Shown here: positions 8,431 to 17,953 of the stretch, piece after piece
Numbering within the stretch: position 1 is the stretch's first letter
How the letters are laid out: every line of letters begins with the position of its first letter
Assembly: GCA_030727405.1 (NCBI GenBank)
Contig: JANRBR010000019.1
Location: forward strand, 1-39,899
Origin: Crocinitomicaceae bacterium
GTDB taxonomy: Bacteria > Bacteroidota > Bacteroidia > Flavobacteriales_D > Crocinitomicaceae
DNA length: 39,899 nt
Reading direction: 5' to 3'
The notes under the pieces: model-generated
Told to the model about the DNA's origin: nothing
Databases searched by the model: none
The model's input: only the letters and a program-made list of their open reading frames with translations
Translations under genes and position numbers: made by a program

Positions 8431-9551
8431 AAAAATAAGTTTGATAGGTTTTTTCCAACAGACGCACCAATGGCTACGCCCATTCCTCCCATACGAACAC
8501 CAAATGCAATGTTTTTGTTCGTTTTTTGAATAATTGGTTTCTTTTCTGATCCAACGGCCATTATTCCTGACCATGAGTAATCAATATCAAAACAAGACTT
8601 AGGTAAAAGATTTGTCGACAATATCCTTGACAATTCACTTTGTATGACCTCACTCGTTTCAAATTCTGTGCTTGTTTCGCCTTCGAAATCTAAGTGCCTA
8701 CCTCCCCCGAACAATATCCGATCCCCAACATTACGAAAGTAGTAATACCCGGAATGCATGTGAAATGTGCCTTGGATCGTCAAGTTTTTGATTGGCTTGG
8801 TGACGAGTACTTGAGCCCTTGCAGGAGAAATATCAGGTAAATAATCCTTAGCGAAAGCATTCGTGCAGACCAGTAAATTGCACGATTTTAAAGTGCCTTC
8901 AGAGCTTTGTATTTCCACATGGTCCGAAAACGATTCGAAGGATAAAACATGGATACCAAACAGAAATTGAATGCCGTCGGCAACGCACAAACGGTGTAAT
9001 TCTGTGATCAATTTACCCGTGTGTATTGCGCCTTCAAGTTGATTGTGGTAGGCCGTTCCGATTCCTTCAAACCCGGAAACTGCTGTGATGTCTTTGTCTA
9101 TTGAATAGGTGTTTCGATGCCCGTTGATTTCGAAGATTTTTTCATTGAGGTAATCCAAGAAAGCATCCGGCAATGGTTTTTCATGGCTTAACAATAAATC
9201 CCAGGATCCAGATGCCTGGTATTCAATTCGATTGGGGTCGACTAATGTAAATAATTCTTGCAGGCCTTCCATTCGCATGGCAACCGTTTCCCATACCGTG
9301 TTATCGCTCATTTTCGAAAGGTCTTCGTATAATTCTGTCGGACTACCAAAGCAGGTGAATCCTGCATTTTTTGTACTTGCACCGGTGGGAAGGTAACCAC
9401 GTTCAATGATGCAAATTTTCGCCTTCGGATGTGCTTTGCGAAGGTGCAATGCGGTACTCATTCCTACAATGCCCGCACCAATGATAGTGAAATCAATTCC
9501 TTCAGTGTAAACCGAACGTTCCCAGAAACTTAACTTGGAAAAAGGCAGCAT
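8427..9551 (-). CDS. FAD-dependent oxidoreductase (DAO family)
   Basis: A 374-residue flavoprotein of the D-amino-acid oxidase/glycine oxidase superfamily. The N-terminal Rossmann motif FTIIGAGIVGMSTALHL (~22-38) binds the FAD ADP moiety. It is followed by an acidic strand end (CIIERG), then a PTGASTKNAGF block typical of gamma-glutamylputrescine oxidoreductase-like members. A C-terminal GIMAVGSEKKPII...GMGV block closes the FAD site. The substrate is probably an amine or amino acid and cannot be read from the sequence. It is cotranscribed with the DUF2452 gene, whose GTG overlaps its TGA. Confidence 0.85.
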   Translation of the reverse strand: MLPFSKLSFWERSVYTEGIDFTIIGAGIVGMSTALHLRKAHPKAKICIIERGYLPTGASTKNAGFTCFGSPTELYEDLSKMSDNTVWETVAMRMEGLQELFTLVDPNRIEYQASGSWDLLLSHEKPLPDAFLDYLNEKIFEINGHRNTYSIDKDITAVSGFEGIGTAYHNQLEGAIHTGKLITELHRLCVADGIQFLFGIHVLSFESFSDHVEIQSSEGTLKSCNLLVCTNAFAKDYLPDISPARAQVLVTKPIKNLTIQGTFHMHSGYYYFRNVGDRILFGGGRHLDFEGETSTEFETSEVIQSELSRILSTNLLPKSCFDIDYSWSGIMAVGSEKKPIIQKTNKNIAFGVRMGGMGVAIGASVGKNLSNLFL

Positions 9552-9591
9552 TTTTTTAGCTCATTAAATTTTTGCAAATTTGTGTTTGAAA

Positions 9592-9599
9592 CAAATGTA
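9592..9599 (-). promoter_or_regulatory. Possible -7 box (TACATTTG) of the FAD oxidoreductase gene
   Basis: A perfect match to the Bacteroidota -7 consensus TAnnTTTG on the minus strand, 40 nt before the start codon at 9551. No TTG is present at the -33 distance, so this is tentative. Confidence 0.3.
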
Positions 9600-9641
9600 T
9601 GATTTTACGTTGATACTATGCTTTGTTTTAATGTGATCGCT

Positions 9642-12176
9642 ATGAATAGACTTCTTATTTTTCTCTTGTTTTTAGTGCTTCAATCCGAGGCGATTGGACA
9701 AACAACTGTTATTGTTTCAGTAGAAGGTGCCGTTCAAGATTTTGCCAATGGTAAAAAACTTTATGGTGCAACTGTAAATGTGATTCAAAATGGGGTTTCG
9801 ATTTCACAAGTTATTTCAGAGGACAACGGTACTTACTTTGTTTCTGCGAAAGTAAATCCGCTTCAATTAATGGCCATTGTGATAGCTAAGGATGGATACA
9901 TGACCAAAAAGATGTCCTTTGATTTGAAAACGCTCGTTCCAAAATCAAGCTCTACTAGCGCCATTAAATTACTAAATAATCTTCCCTTGCAGTTGTATGA
10001 AAATCGTCCAAATGTCGATTTGGCATTTACGAAAGAAACTTACGCAGAAAAATTTGTTTGGGATCAAGCGATTTACAAAGCAATTCCGGATGCTCAAGTG
10101 AAAGCAGATATGGATAAAAAAGTATTGGAGCTATACAAGAGTGCTTCCGATAAGGCAAAAACCACCGCATATGTTTCTGCTGCTGATTTAGCAGTCAGTC
10201 AAAAAGAATATGACAAGGCCATTCAATACTATGATTCTGCCTTAGTTGTTTCGCCCTCAGATCCGGGAATTACTCAAAAGAAATTATCCGTACAAACAAT
10301 CATTCAAATCAATGAGAATGAAGCGAAGCGTAAAAAAGAATTTGATCGTTTAAAAACAGAAGGAGACCTTGCTTTTGATGCGAAAAATTGGGTGGATGCT
10401 GAAAAAAAATACAAATTGGCCGACCAGCAAATACCGAAGGACACCTATATTGTTTCTCGCTTGACAAAAATTACGGAGATCGTTGCAGATGAGAAGAAAA
10501 ATGCTTCCAATAAGTTAGAATTTGATAAACAAATGCAAGCAGCTGCTGGACTAGTAACTTCCAAAAAATACCCGGAGGCCATTTTCAAGTATAATGAGGC
10601 GATTAAATTACAACCTAGCCAGAAGGAAAAGGTTGAAGCTGAAATCACCAAAATAAAGAACACGCAACAAGACATCACGACGGAAACGGAAGTCAAAAAA
10701 ATGTTGAAACAAGCGGGTGATCTTTACACACAGAAAAAATACGATCCATCCATCGAAATGTACAAAAAAGCAGATGCGCAGATTGCCTTGTTTAAAAAAC
10801 AAGCATTGATTGATCAATATTCGAAAGAATTGCAAGCTGGAATGAAAAAAGTGACCGATTGGAAAAACTCCCAAGATCAGGTCTATAAGGATCAATTGGA
10901 AAAAGCAAACGACAACTTTTTAAAAGGTCCAACAGGATATGCTAAAGCGAAGGAAATTTTAAATTCTACACCAATGAAAAGCAGGTCCGCGGAGCCATCT
11001 GTCGTTGAACTTAACGAAAAGATTGCCAAAATGGAGGCCTATTATAAGGATAGAAAAGCTGCTTACACTACTGTTAAATCCAAAAACAATGCGCAAGCGC
11101 TTACTCAATTAAAGGCTGTACAACTCCTGGCAAATGGACATTCAAAATACTTGCCTGCAACGGAATTACCTCAGTTGCAAAAAAGCATTGATTCCTTACA
11201 ATTGATTATCCTCCCGAGTGTTGTTCAAGTCGTTCCAACAAAAACAGTTCAACAAGATGAAGTCGTGGGTACTCAGCTAAAGGCTCCAGGTGAACGCACG
11301 AATGGAACATCAGATCAAGCCTTCAATGACTTGAATGCAACAAAAGAGCAGAAAGCGGAGCGTCCTCAAGAAGAGATTCAGGAAATTAAAAATGTCTTTG
11401 ATTATCAAAACCATTTCAATAAAACGGTGGATGAAATCCAAAAAGTTTCAACAGGAAATGAGATAGAGGCGTTTAAATCTGAACAAACCATTCTGGAGAG
11501 AAAGAATCAACTTGAAAGCGATCAAAGACAAAATGACATGCAAAAGGAATTGCAAAAAAATGAAGTTGCCATTAGCGATCGTAACAAAGTTCAAGAGGGG
11601 ATACAGCAACAAAATGGAGAACACATTACAGATTGGAAAAATGCAAAGGATGTTTTGAATGCAAAAGAACAAAAAGCAGCAGATCAAAACGTCGAAACCC
11701 AACAAACCCTTTCTAACCGCATTTCAAATGAGGCCGATCTTCGCTCGGAAGAGTTGAAATTAAAAGAACAGAAAGATTTAGTTGCGCAAGAACAAATGAA
11801 AACAAATCATGAAATTGCCGTAACGAAGAAAATCGATGAAAACGCTGAAATTCAAGAGCAACAGCACTTGAAAATCGAAAAACTGGCAGAATCTAAATTG
11901 GAATTGAAACACACGCCTAACAACTTAAAAGATGAAGACGGTGTATTGTATCCAAAGAATGCCATGACTGAAACAACGTACACGATTAAAAACGATCAGA
12001 ACCATGTTACAACCGTTATTGTTCGTCGAGTAGTCGTGAATAAAACGGGGTATGGCGTTGTATTTGAACAAACAACAAACGAAAGTGGAATCAACTCGTT
12101 TACAAGAGACGGTGCGGTTATCACTGATTATATCTGGTTCAATGAATCCACTGGAGCAAACGTTATTGAAAAGTAA
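9642..12176 (+). CDS. Exported TPR and coiled-coil protein of unknown function
   Basis: An 844-residue exported protein, starting at the ATG at 9642 because a clean Sec signal (MNRLLIFLLF...EAIGQ) begins there. Residues ~22-105 look like a carboxypeptidase-regulatory or Ig-like beta-sandwich (GATVNVIQNG, YFVSAKV). Residues ~160-400 hold several degenerate TPR units (AKKWVDAEKKY, KKYPEAIFKYNEAI and KKYDPSIEMYKKA types). Residues ~520-760 are a highly charged Gln/Glu/Lys coiled coil. The last ~75 residues form a small beta domain with paired Val-rich strands and a C-terminal FNESTGANVIEK. No enzyme motif and no OmpA or T9SS sorting domain is seen. It is probably a periplasmic scaffold (inference). 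It lies 84 bp upstream of mpl. Confidence 0.75.
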   Translation: MNRLLIFLLFLVLQSEAIGQTTVIVSVEGAVQDFANGKKLYGATVNVIQNGVSISQVISEDNGTYFVSAKVNPLQLMAIVIAKDGYMTKKMSFDLKTLVPKSSSTSAIKLLNNLPLQLYENRPNVDLAFTKETYAEKFVWDQAIYKAIPDAQVKADMDKKVLELYKSASDKAKTTAYVSAADLAVSQKEYDKAIQYYDSALVVSPSDPGITQKKLSVQTIIQINENEAKRKKEFDRLKTEGDLAFDAKNWVDAEKKYKLADQQIPKDTYIVSRLTKITEIVADEKKNASNKLEFDKQMQAAAGLVTSKKYPEAIFKYNEAIKLQPSQKEKVEAEITKIKNTQQDITTETEVKKMLKQAGDLYTQKKYDPSIEMYKKADAQIALFKKQALIDQYSKELQAGMKKVTDWKNSQDQVYKDQLEKANDNFLKGPTGYAKAKEILNSTPMKSRSAEPSVVELNEKIAKMEAYYKDRKAAYTTVKSKNNAQALTQLKAVQLLANGHSKYLPATELPQLQKSIDSLQLIILPSVVQVVPTKTVQQDEVVGTQLKAPGERTNGTSDQAFNDLNATKEQKAERPQEEIQEIKNVFDYQNHFNKTVDEIQKVSTGNEIEAFKSEQTILERKNQLESDQRQNDMQKELQKNEVAISDRNKVQEGIQQQNGEHITDWKNAKDVLNAKEQKAADQNVETQQTLSNRISNEADLRSEELKLKEQKDLVAQEQMKTNHEIAVTKKIDENAEIQEQQHLKIEKLAESKLELKHTPNNLKDEDGVLYPKNAMTETTYTIKNDQNHVTTVIVRRVVVNKTGYGVVFEQTTNESGINSFTRDGAVITDYIWFNESTGANVIEK

Positions 12177-12260
12177 AATCCATAGTGGATTGTCAGTAAC
12201 TATTCCCTCTCAGCCTTAGAATCCTATCTCCTTTCTACTACTTTCGTGAAAACACATGAA

Positions 12261-13622
12261 ATGAAAGTACATTTTATTGCTATCGGAGGAAGTGCCATGC
12301 ACAACTTGGCAATTGCATTAAACCGCAAAGGGATTGAGGTTAGTGGATCAGATGATGAAATTTTTGAGCCTTCAAGAACGCGTTTGGAAAAAGAGGGAAT
12401 ATTGCCTGCTCAGTTGGGTTGGGATCCATCACGAATTACAACTGATCTAGACGCTGTTATCCTTGGTATGCATGCTAGAGAAGACAATCCTGAGTTATTA
12501 AGAGCGAAGGAACTACAGATCCCCATTTATTCTTATCCCGAATATTTATACGAACAAAGCAAAGATAAAATCCGCATTGTCATCGGTGGTAGTCATGGTA
12601 AGACAACCATTACTTCTATGTTGTTACACGCCATAAATAAATTGGGTTTAAATGTGGATTACATGGTCGGAGCACAATTGGAAGGTTACGACTGCATGGT
12701 GAAATTAACACCTGACGCTAAATACATGATTTTGGAAGGGGATGAATATTTAAGTTCTCCAATCGATCGTCGTCCAAAATTTCATTTGTATCGCCCTGAT
12801 GTAGCTTTAATCAGCGGCATTGCGTGGGACCACATCAATGTATTTCCAACATTTGAAAATTACGTGAAACAATTCGAAATCTTTTGCGATTTGATTGAAC
12901 CAAATGGAACTTTTATTTACAATTCGGAGGACCCAGAAGTACGGAAGCTAGGTGAACAGTCGCGCAAGGAACGAAAAGCAATTGCCTATCAAACTCCTAC
13001 TTTCGAACCCACCGAATCTGGAACACTTTTGCAATGGGAAGGTGAGAAGTATCCCTTGTTGATTTTTGGACCACACAACCTGCAAAATTTAATGGGAGCG
13101 ATGAATTTAGCAGCATCCATCGGGATAACAAACAGTGATTTCTTGCAGGCGATGACTGATTTTACCGGTGCGGGAAAACGCTTGCAAAAAGTGATTGAAC
13201 GTCCAGACTTCGTGCTGTTTAAAGATTTTGCCCATTCCCCATCGAAGTTGAAAGCAACCACTGCAGCGGTTAAACACCAATACCCTCATCGAAAAGTGGT
13301 TGCTTGCATGGAGTTACATACCTTTTCTTCTTTGAAAAAAGAGTTTTTACCTCATTATGAAAATGCCATGATCGCAGCAGATGAAGCGCTGGTATACTTC
13401 AATCCTGAGGTGGTTCACCATAAAAAATTAGAACCGATTTCCATTCAGCAAGTTTCCGATGGATTCGGGGGTGGAGTTGATGTCAAAAACAAAACAGCCG
13501 ATGTTTTATCGTTTATCCGTTCTCAGAAATGGAACAATGCGGTACTTCTAATGATGTCCTCAGGAAACTTTGATGGAATTGATTACGATCAACTAGGTGA
13601 AGAATTATGCGCAACGTTGTAA
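12261..13622 (+). CDS. mpl: Mpl-type UDP-MurNAc tripeptide ligase
   Basis: A 453-residue Mur ligase of the Mpl type, which reattaches the recycled tripeptide L-Ala-gamma-D-Glu-meso-DAP to UDP-MurNAc in the cytosol. The N-terminal Rossmann domain starts HFIAIGGSAMHNLA; this GGSAMHN form is typical of Mpl, whereas MurC has a GIGG-GM form. The ATP loop is GGSHGKTT (~113-120). The central domain contains LEGDEY, and a C-terminal ligase domain carries KDFAHSPSK. I take the ATG at 12261; a GTG at 12246 is the alternative start. The next gene, a beta-lactamase, overlaps its end by 16 bp, so the two are translated from one message. Confidence 0.9.
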   Translation: MKVHFIAIGGSAMHNLAIALNRKGIEVSGSDDEIFEPSRTRLEKEGILPAQLGWDPSRITTDLDAVILGMHAREDNPELLRAKELQIPIYSYPEYLYEQSKDKIRIVIGGSHGKTTITSMLLHAINKLGLNVDYMVGAQLEGYDCMVKLTPDAKYMILEGDEYLSSPIDRRPKFHLYRPDVALISGIAWDHINVFPTFENYVKQFEIFCDLIEPNGTFIYNSEDPEVRKLGEQSRKERKAIAYQTPTFEPTESGTLLQWEGEKYPLLIFGPHNLQNLMGAMNLAASIGITNSDFLQAMTDFTGAGKRLQKVIERPDFVLFKDFAHSPSKLKATTAAVKHQYPHRKVVACMELHTFSSLKKEFLPHYENAMIAADEALVYFNPEVVHHKKLEPISIQQVSDGFGGGVDVKNKTADVLSFIRSQKWNNAVLLMMSSGNFDGIDYDQLGEELCATL

Positions 13623-14392
13623 GAGGGATCATTCTTTTGCTTTTGGTGTCAAGTTGTGGCTTGTCAAAATTTGAGGTCGAAAAAGCTGCTTCTCTAGATC
13701 TGAAAAAGGAGGAAAGTTCTCTTTATTCTTTTTCTGTGGTAATATATGATTTGAAAACCAGCGCATATTTTTATTACAACGATAGCATGTTAAACGTGCC
13801 TTACTCTCCTGCATCCACGTTTAAAATCCCCAATACACTCATTGGTTTAGAAACAAAAATTTTAAAGGATTCAACAACCATATTTAATTTGGGTGGATTG
13901 GATGACCCAAGTTTAAAAAGGGCTTTTCAAAATTCCATTGTACCGTATTACCAAGAACTTGCCAAACAAATAGGAGAGAAGGAAATGAAGGCATTTTTAA
14001 AACGCTTTCAATATGGAAATACTTTAATAACTCCTGAATTAACTACTTTCTGGTTGAAAGGTGACTTGCGGATTTCAGCACTGGAACAAATTGAATTTCT
14101 CTATAAAATCGAAAAACATCAATTGGGACTTCGCCCCGAAACTTATCTTACCTTGAAGGAAATATTTCAAGAGAGACGGGAAGGAAACTTAAAAATCTAT
14201 GGTAAAACAGGTTGGGGATTTCAAGATGGACAAGACATCGGATGGTTTGTCGGATTTGCTGAACACTACTCAGATCGCTATCTCTTTGCTACTGTGATGA
14301 CATCTCCCGAGGAGGCGTACGGTAAATTTGACTTCGCAACGAAACGTATTTCATTGACGAATGCGGCCTTTCAACAGCTTATTAATCGCTAA
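13607..14392 (+). CDS. Class D (OXA-type) beta-lactamase lipoprotein
   Basis: A 261-residue lipoprotein (lipobox LLVSSC, Cys17) with all class D serine beta-lactamase motifs. These are Ser70-T-F-Lys73 (nucleophile and the lysine carboxylated in this family), Ser110-I-Val112 in SIVPYYQEL, Tyr136-G-Asn138, Trp149 in TFWLKGDLRISALEQ, and Lys200-T-Gly202 in KTGWGF. The spacing between STFK and SxV is 40 residues, shorter than in well-known OXA enzymes, so an active-site-flanking loop is trimmed. Family knowledge supports beta-lactam hydrolysis; the spectrum is unknown, and a penicillin-sensing role (BlaR-like) cannot be excluded. It overlaps the end of mpl by 16 bp and the convergent DUF4199 gene by 4 bp. 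Confidence 0.88.
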   Translation: MRNVVRGIILLLLVSSCGLSKFEVEKAASLDLKKEESSLYSFSVVIYDLKTSAYFYYNDSMLNVPYSPASTFKIPNTLIGLETKILKDSTTIFNLGGLDDPSLKRAFQNSIVPYYQELAKQIGEKEMKAFLKRFQYGNTLITPELTTFWLKGDLRISALEQIEFLYKIEKHQLGLRPETYLTLKEIFQERREGNLKIYGKTGWGFQDGQDIGWFVGFAEHYSDRYLFATVMTSPEEAYGKFDFATKRISLTNAAFQQLINR

Positions 14393-14928
14393 TTTCTAAA
14401 AACGATTCTTCTAAAAACAAGTGAAATCAATAAGGAGTTCATCGTGGTATAGAATAGCAAAGCAAGTAATGAAATCATCATGGTGAATTGTGGATCGAGC
14501 TTGTTTTTCCAATCGTTAATCGCCAGTTTTCTGATTTCTTGATCACTTTTGTTTTCCAACTCAGGTTGGTTTTTACGTATGGCGTCTAATTCTTTTGGTG
14601 TATCAATGCGCACATAAACCTCGCTCATTTTCTTTTCACGAAATTCGGGAAATATTTGTCCATAATAGAAAAACAAAAAGACGCTGACAACCACGGTGTA
14701 TGGAACTCCTGCCGTCATTCCATTTTTTATATCCAACAATAAATTGCTTTCCGTTTGTGCTCGCTTGTGCTTGTAAATGCTCCAAGTGATGATAAATGTC
14801 AAGAGAAACATGTTGAGCAGTCCAAAATACTTAATGTCGTACAAGGAAATGCCAAGTGCTAATGCACCCATTTTGACAGCGATCCAGATCAAACTCGCAA
14901 TGAGACCGTATTTAACTGCTTTGTTCAT
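14389..14928 (-). CDS. DUF4199 membrane protein
   Basis: A 179-residue integral membrane protein of the Bacteroidota-specific DUF4199 family. The first transmembrane helices fall at ~5-25 and ~33-52, with another near ~73-92 and one at the C-terminus (~148-170). A soluble charged segment (~95-145) lies between the last two. Function unknown. Its ATG shares one base with the stop of rho (TAATG), so it is translationally coupled to rho. Its end overlaps the convergent beta-lactamase gene by 4 bp. Confidence 0.8.
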   Translation of the reverse strand: MNKAVKYGLIASLIWIAVKMGALALGISLYDIKYFGLLNMFLLTFIITWSIYKHKRAQTESNLLLDIKNGMTAGVPYTVVVSVFLFFYYGQIFPEFREKKMSEVYVRIDTPKELDAIRKNQPELENKSDQEIRKLAINDWKNKLDPQFTMMISLLALLFYTTMNSLLISLVFRRIVFRN

Positions 14929-16574
14929 TAGTTATTCATTGAAATCAAAAATTCCTCATTCGACATGGTGTTTTCCATGTGTGATTTTAAGAATTCCATC
15001 GCTTCCACAGGATTCATGTCGGCAATGAATTTGCGTATCAACCAAACACGTTGTAGGACATCTTTTTTCACTAATAAATCCTCCCGACGTGTACCTGAAG
15101 CGGTAATATCAATTGCTGGATAAATTCGGCGATTCGAAATCTTACGATCCAACTGTAATTCCATGTTTCCTGTTCCTTTGAATTCCTCAAAGATTACTTC
15201 GTCCATTTTTGATCCAGTTTCCGTCAATGCGGTTGCAAGGATGGACAATGAGCCACCATTCTCGATTTTACGAGCTGATCCAAAGAATCGTTTTGGTTTG
15301 TGTAATGCATTTGCATCCACACCACCAGAAAGGACTTTTCCTGAGGCAGGGGAAACGGTATTGTATGCTCTTGCCAAACGAGTGATGGAATCCAAAAGGA
15401 TGCAAACATCGTGGCCACATTCAACCAAGCGTTTTGCTTTCTCAAGAACCATGTTGGCTACTTTCACGTGTCGTTCAGCAGGCTCATCAAATGTTGATGC
15501 GATCACTTCGGCTTTTACACTTCGTGCCATATCCGTTACCTCTTCTGGACGTTCATCAATCAGTAATACGATCAAATAAGTTTCTGGATGATTGGCTGCA
15601 ATGGCATTTGCCACGTCCTTCAATAACATGGTTTTACCAGTTTTAGGTTGCGCGACAATCATACCGCGTTGTCCTTTTCCAATCGGAGCGAAAAGATCCA
15701 TGACACGGGTCGACAAAGATTCTTGTGCGTGTCCGGTTAACTTAAACTTCTCAGATGGGAATAACGGTGTTAGGTATTGAAAAGGAACACGGTCACGAAT
15801 GTACGAAGGGTGACGGCCATTAATGGATTCGACTTTCACCAAAGGGAAGAATTTTTCTCCTTCTTTTGGTGGACGAATGCTTCCTTTTACGGTATCTCCA
15901 GTTTTCAGTCCAAATAATTTAATTTGATTCTGAGAAACGTAAATATCATCAGGAGATGGTAAATAATTGTAATCCGAAGAACGTAAAAATCCAAATCCTT
16001 CTTGAATTACTTCGAGCACTCCTTCCGCAGAAACAATCCCAACCAAGTCGTAGTTGTCATCCGGTTTATCTGTTGCTTCAGCCGCTTGATTTCTATGCTG
16101 CGGTTGGCGCTGATTATGCTGTTGTTGATTTGGGTTTTGATTTGGGTTTTGTTGGCGGTTGTTATCGCGACGGTTATTTGGCTGATTAGGCGTTTCTCCG
16201 TTTGTAGGCCGTTCGACTCGTTCGTGACGGTGAACCGGTTTTTTCGCTTCTTTAGGCGCGGCATTTTCAACAATCACCTCGGTTTGAGCTTCTGATTCTT
16301 TCGGTGCTTCTACCGTTTTCACTTCCTCAGTAACTTGACGAATTCTTGGTTTGCGTTCTACGCGTTCTGTACGTATTTCTTTTACTTCTTCCTTCACAGG
16401 TTTGATTTCCTCCTCGCTAGTCACGTCAACTTTTGGGTTGCTTTTGGTATCTTCACCCATGATTTTGTTGATGATCTCTAGTTTTTTTAAGGATTCAATG
16501 TTTTCTAAACCAAGTGTTTGTGCAATAGTGCGAAGGTCTGAGATTTTTTTACTCTCTAATGTTTTACGATCCAT
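14928..16574 (-). CDS. rho: Transcription termination factor Rho
   Basis: A 548-residue hexameric RNA helicase that ends untranslated transcripts. Domains in order: a SAP-like Rho_N helix bundle (~1-40, [15 protein letters not shown]), a long disordered insert (~45-180) that is Glu/Lys-rich and then very Asn/Gln/Arg/His-rich, a cold-shock RNA-binding domain (~180-260, [22 protein letters not shown]), and the ATPase core with Walker A QPKTGKT, Walker B-like [13 protein letters not shown], the Q-loop region and a [20 protein letters not shown]-loop. E. coli Rho has 419 residues, so the insert accounts for the difference. I start it at the ATG at 16574, where Rho_N begins. Its end is coupled to the DUF4199 gene. 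Confidence 0.97.
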   Translation of the reverse strand: MDRKTLESKKISDLRTIAQTLGLENIESLKKLEIINKIMGEDTKSNPKVDVTSEEEIKPVKEEVKEIRTERVERKPRIRQVTEEVKTVEAPKESEAQTEVIVENAAPKEAKKPVHRHERVERPTNGETPNQPNNRRDNNRQQNPNQNPNQQQHNQRQPQHRNQAAEATDKPDDNYDLVGIVSAEGVLEVIQEGFGFLRSSDYNYLPSPDDIYVSQNQIKLFGLKTGDTVKGSIRPPKEGEKFFPLVKVESINGRHPSYIRDRVPFQYLTPLFPSEKFKLTGHAQESLSTRVMDLFAPIGKGQRGMIVAQPKTGKTMLLKDVANAIAANHPETYLIVLLIDERPEEVTDMARSVKAEVIASTFDEPAERHVKVANMVLEKAKRLVECGHDVCILLDSITRLARAYNTVSPASGKVLSGGVDANALHKPKRFFGSARKIENGGSLSILATALTETGSKMDEVIFEEFKGTGNMELQLDRKISNRRIYPAIDITASGTRREDLLVKKDVLQRVWLIRKFIADMNPVEAMEFLKSHMENTMSNEEFLISMNN

Positions 16575-16689
16575 TAATGATTGTCTATTAAATAAATGGT
16601 GATTTTTTGTAAGTTGGAACCGGTGGTTCCCAAGAATTCTCCGCAAGTTTACTAAAAAATGTTTAGTTAAGCACGTTTTCTTCGAAAAA

Positions 16690-17952
16690 CTATGTTTTTC
16701 TTTTTTTCTTTTTCGCGGCAGGAAAAAGGATGTTGTTCAAAATCAAGCGGTATCCCGGGGAATTTGGGTGTATACTTAGGTCCGTGAAAGGATCACCAAC
16801 ATAGTGCTCGTAGTCTTCTGGATCATGACCACCATAGAACGTCCAGGTTCCTTGTCCCATCTCACCGTGAATGTAACGCGCCGTATTCGCTGCTTTATTT
16901 TCACCGAGGATGAGCACATTGGGTTTGATTAAATCTTTTCTAAAATCGGTGGTTTGACCCATGAAACCATTGACAACATCCACATGGCATTGCGTGAGCA
17001 TGGTTGGAACAACGTCCCATTTTGCCGAAAAGTCAAATAGGGTAAATTGATCTGTTTTCTGCGTAATGAGTCCTTTTGTTCGCATATCGCTTGCATCAAT
17101 ATCACTATATTCATAAACCAAAGGATCCTGGTTCAGGTGAAAATCTTCAAACGCAAATGTTTGGTTGAAATTTAGTTTTTCCTGCGCTCTTGGATCGGCT
17201 TGATCTCCATCAAAAACGGAAGCACATATGTCCACACCTTGAGCGGCTAATGCAATGTCAAAACTATCTGTTCCACTACACATGGTAAATAAAAACCCAC
17301 CACCTATCACAAAGTTTTTCAAGTTCTGAGCAACGGCCAATTTTAATTCAGAGACCTTATTAAACCCGAGCATTTTGGCGTTTTTTTCCGCAACTGCCAC
17401 CTGTTGTTGGTACCAAGCTTGGTAGCGCGCGTTGGCATAAAATTTTCCATATTGACCAGTGAAATCCTCATGGTGAAGGTGCAGCCAATCGTATTTTGGG
17501 AGTAGTCCCATGACGATGGAAGAGTCGTAAATTTTGTCGTATGGAATCTCCGCATATTCCAAAACCAGTGTGACCGCATCGTCCCATGGTTGTTTATTTG
17601 GTGGCGTATATACGGCAATTTTTGGTGCTTTTTCCAATTGAACAATTTCCATGTTCACCTCAGGATTGGCAATTTCATTTTTAATCTGATTTACTTGTCC
17701 ATCTGCAAGTACCTGGTAACGAACATTTCGGAATATTAATTCTTCTTCCAATGCTTTTAAGTGCGGAACTAAAAACGAACCACCACGGTAGTTAAGTAGC
17801 CATTCAACGGTGATGTTTTGTTCCAAGGACCAAAACGCGATTCCATAGGCTTTCAAGTGATCCGTTTGAGCTTCGTCCATTGGAATCAGCAGCTGCGTAC
17901 TTCTTCCAGTAAAATGAAAAAGAATAAAGAAAGAGAGGATGAATAAACGCAT
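16690..17952 (-). CDS. Secreted protein of the misnamed 'asparagine synthetase B' group
   Basis: A 420-residue exported protein (signal [16 protein letters not shown], ~1-18). Related Bacteroidota proteins are often labelled 'asparagine synthetase B', but I see neither an N-terminal catalytic Cys2 glutaminase nor an AsnB ATP motif, so I do not accept that name. [20 protein letters not shown] segment resembles a nucleophile elbow (hydrophobic-x-C-x-G) of class I glutamine-amidotransferase-like folds, and a late [15 protein letters not shown] block looks catalytic or metal-binding; both are inferences. The C-terminus is a basic KKKKRK tail. The start at 17952 leaves a single base after the dnaB stop (TAACATG on the minus strand), so it is cotranscribed with dnaB. 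Confidence 0.75.
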   Translation of the reverse strand: MRLFILSFFILFHFTGRSTQLLIPMDEAQTDHLKAYGIAFWSLEQNITVEWLLNYRGGSFLVPHLKALEEELIFRNVRYQVLADGQVNQIKNEIANPEVNMEIVQLEKAPKIAVYTPPNKQPWDDAVTLVLEYAEIPYDKIYDSSIVMGLLPKYDWLHLHHEDFTGQYGKFYANARYQAWYQQQVAVAEKNAKMLGFNKVSELKLAVAQNLKNFVIGGGFLFTMCSGTDSFDIALAAQGVDICASVFDGDQADPRAQEKLNFNQTFAFEDFHLNQDPLVYEYSDIDASDMRTKGLITQKTDQFTLFDFSAKWDVVPTMLTQCHVDVVNGFMGQTTDFRKDLIKPNVLILGENKAANTARYIHGEMGQGTWTFYGGHDPEDYEHYVGDPFTDLSIHPNSPGYRLILNNILFPAAKKKKRKT

Positions 17953-17953
17953 G

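Noticed and set aside
8431..8574. Upstream extension of the DUF2452 gene into the oxidoreductase gene
   Set aside because: The extra 48 residues are Cys/Trp/Arg-rich and come from another frame of the oxidoreductase. The GTG at 8430 overlapping the TGA is a better start.
16007..16295. Plus- and minus-strand open frames within the rho low-complexity insert
   Set aside because: Stop-free alternative frames are expected in such biased sequence. The Rho frame explains the region.
16690..17952. Asparagine synthetase B function
   Set aside because: There is a signal peptide, no N-terminal Cys2 glutaminase and no PP-loop ATP motif.
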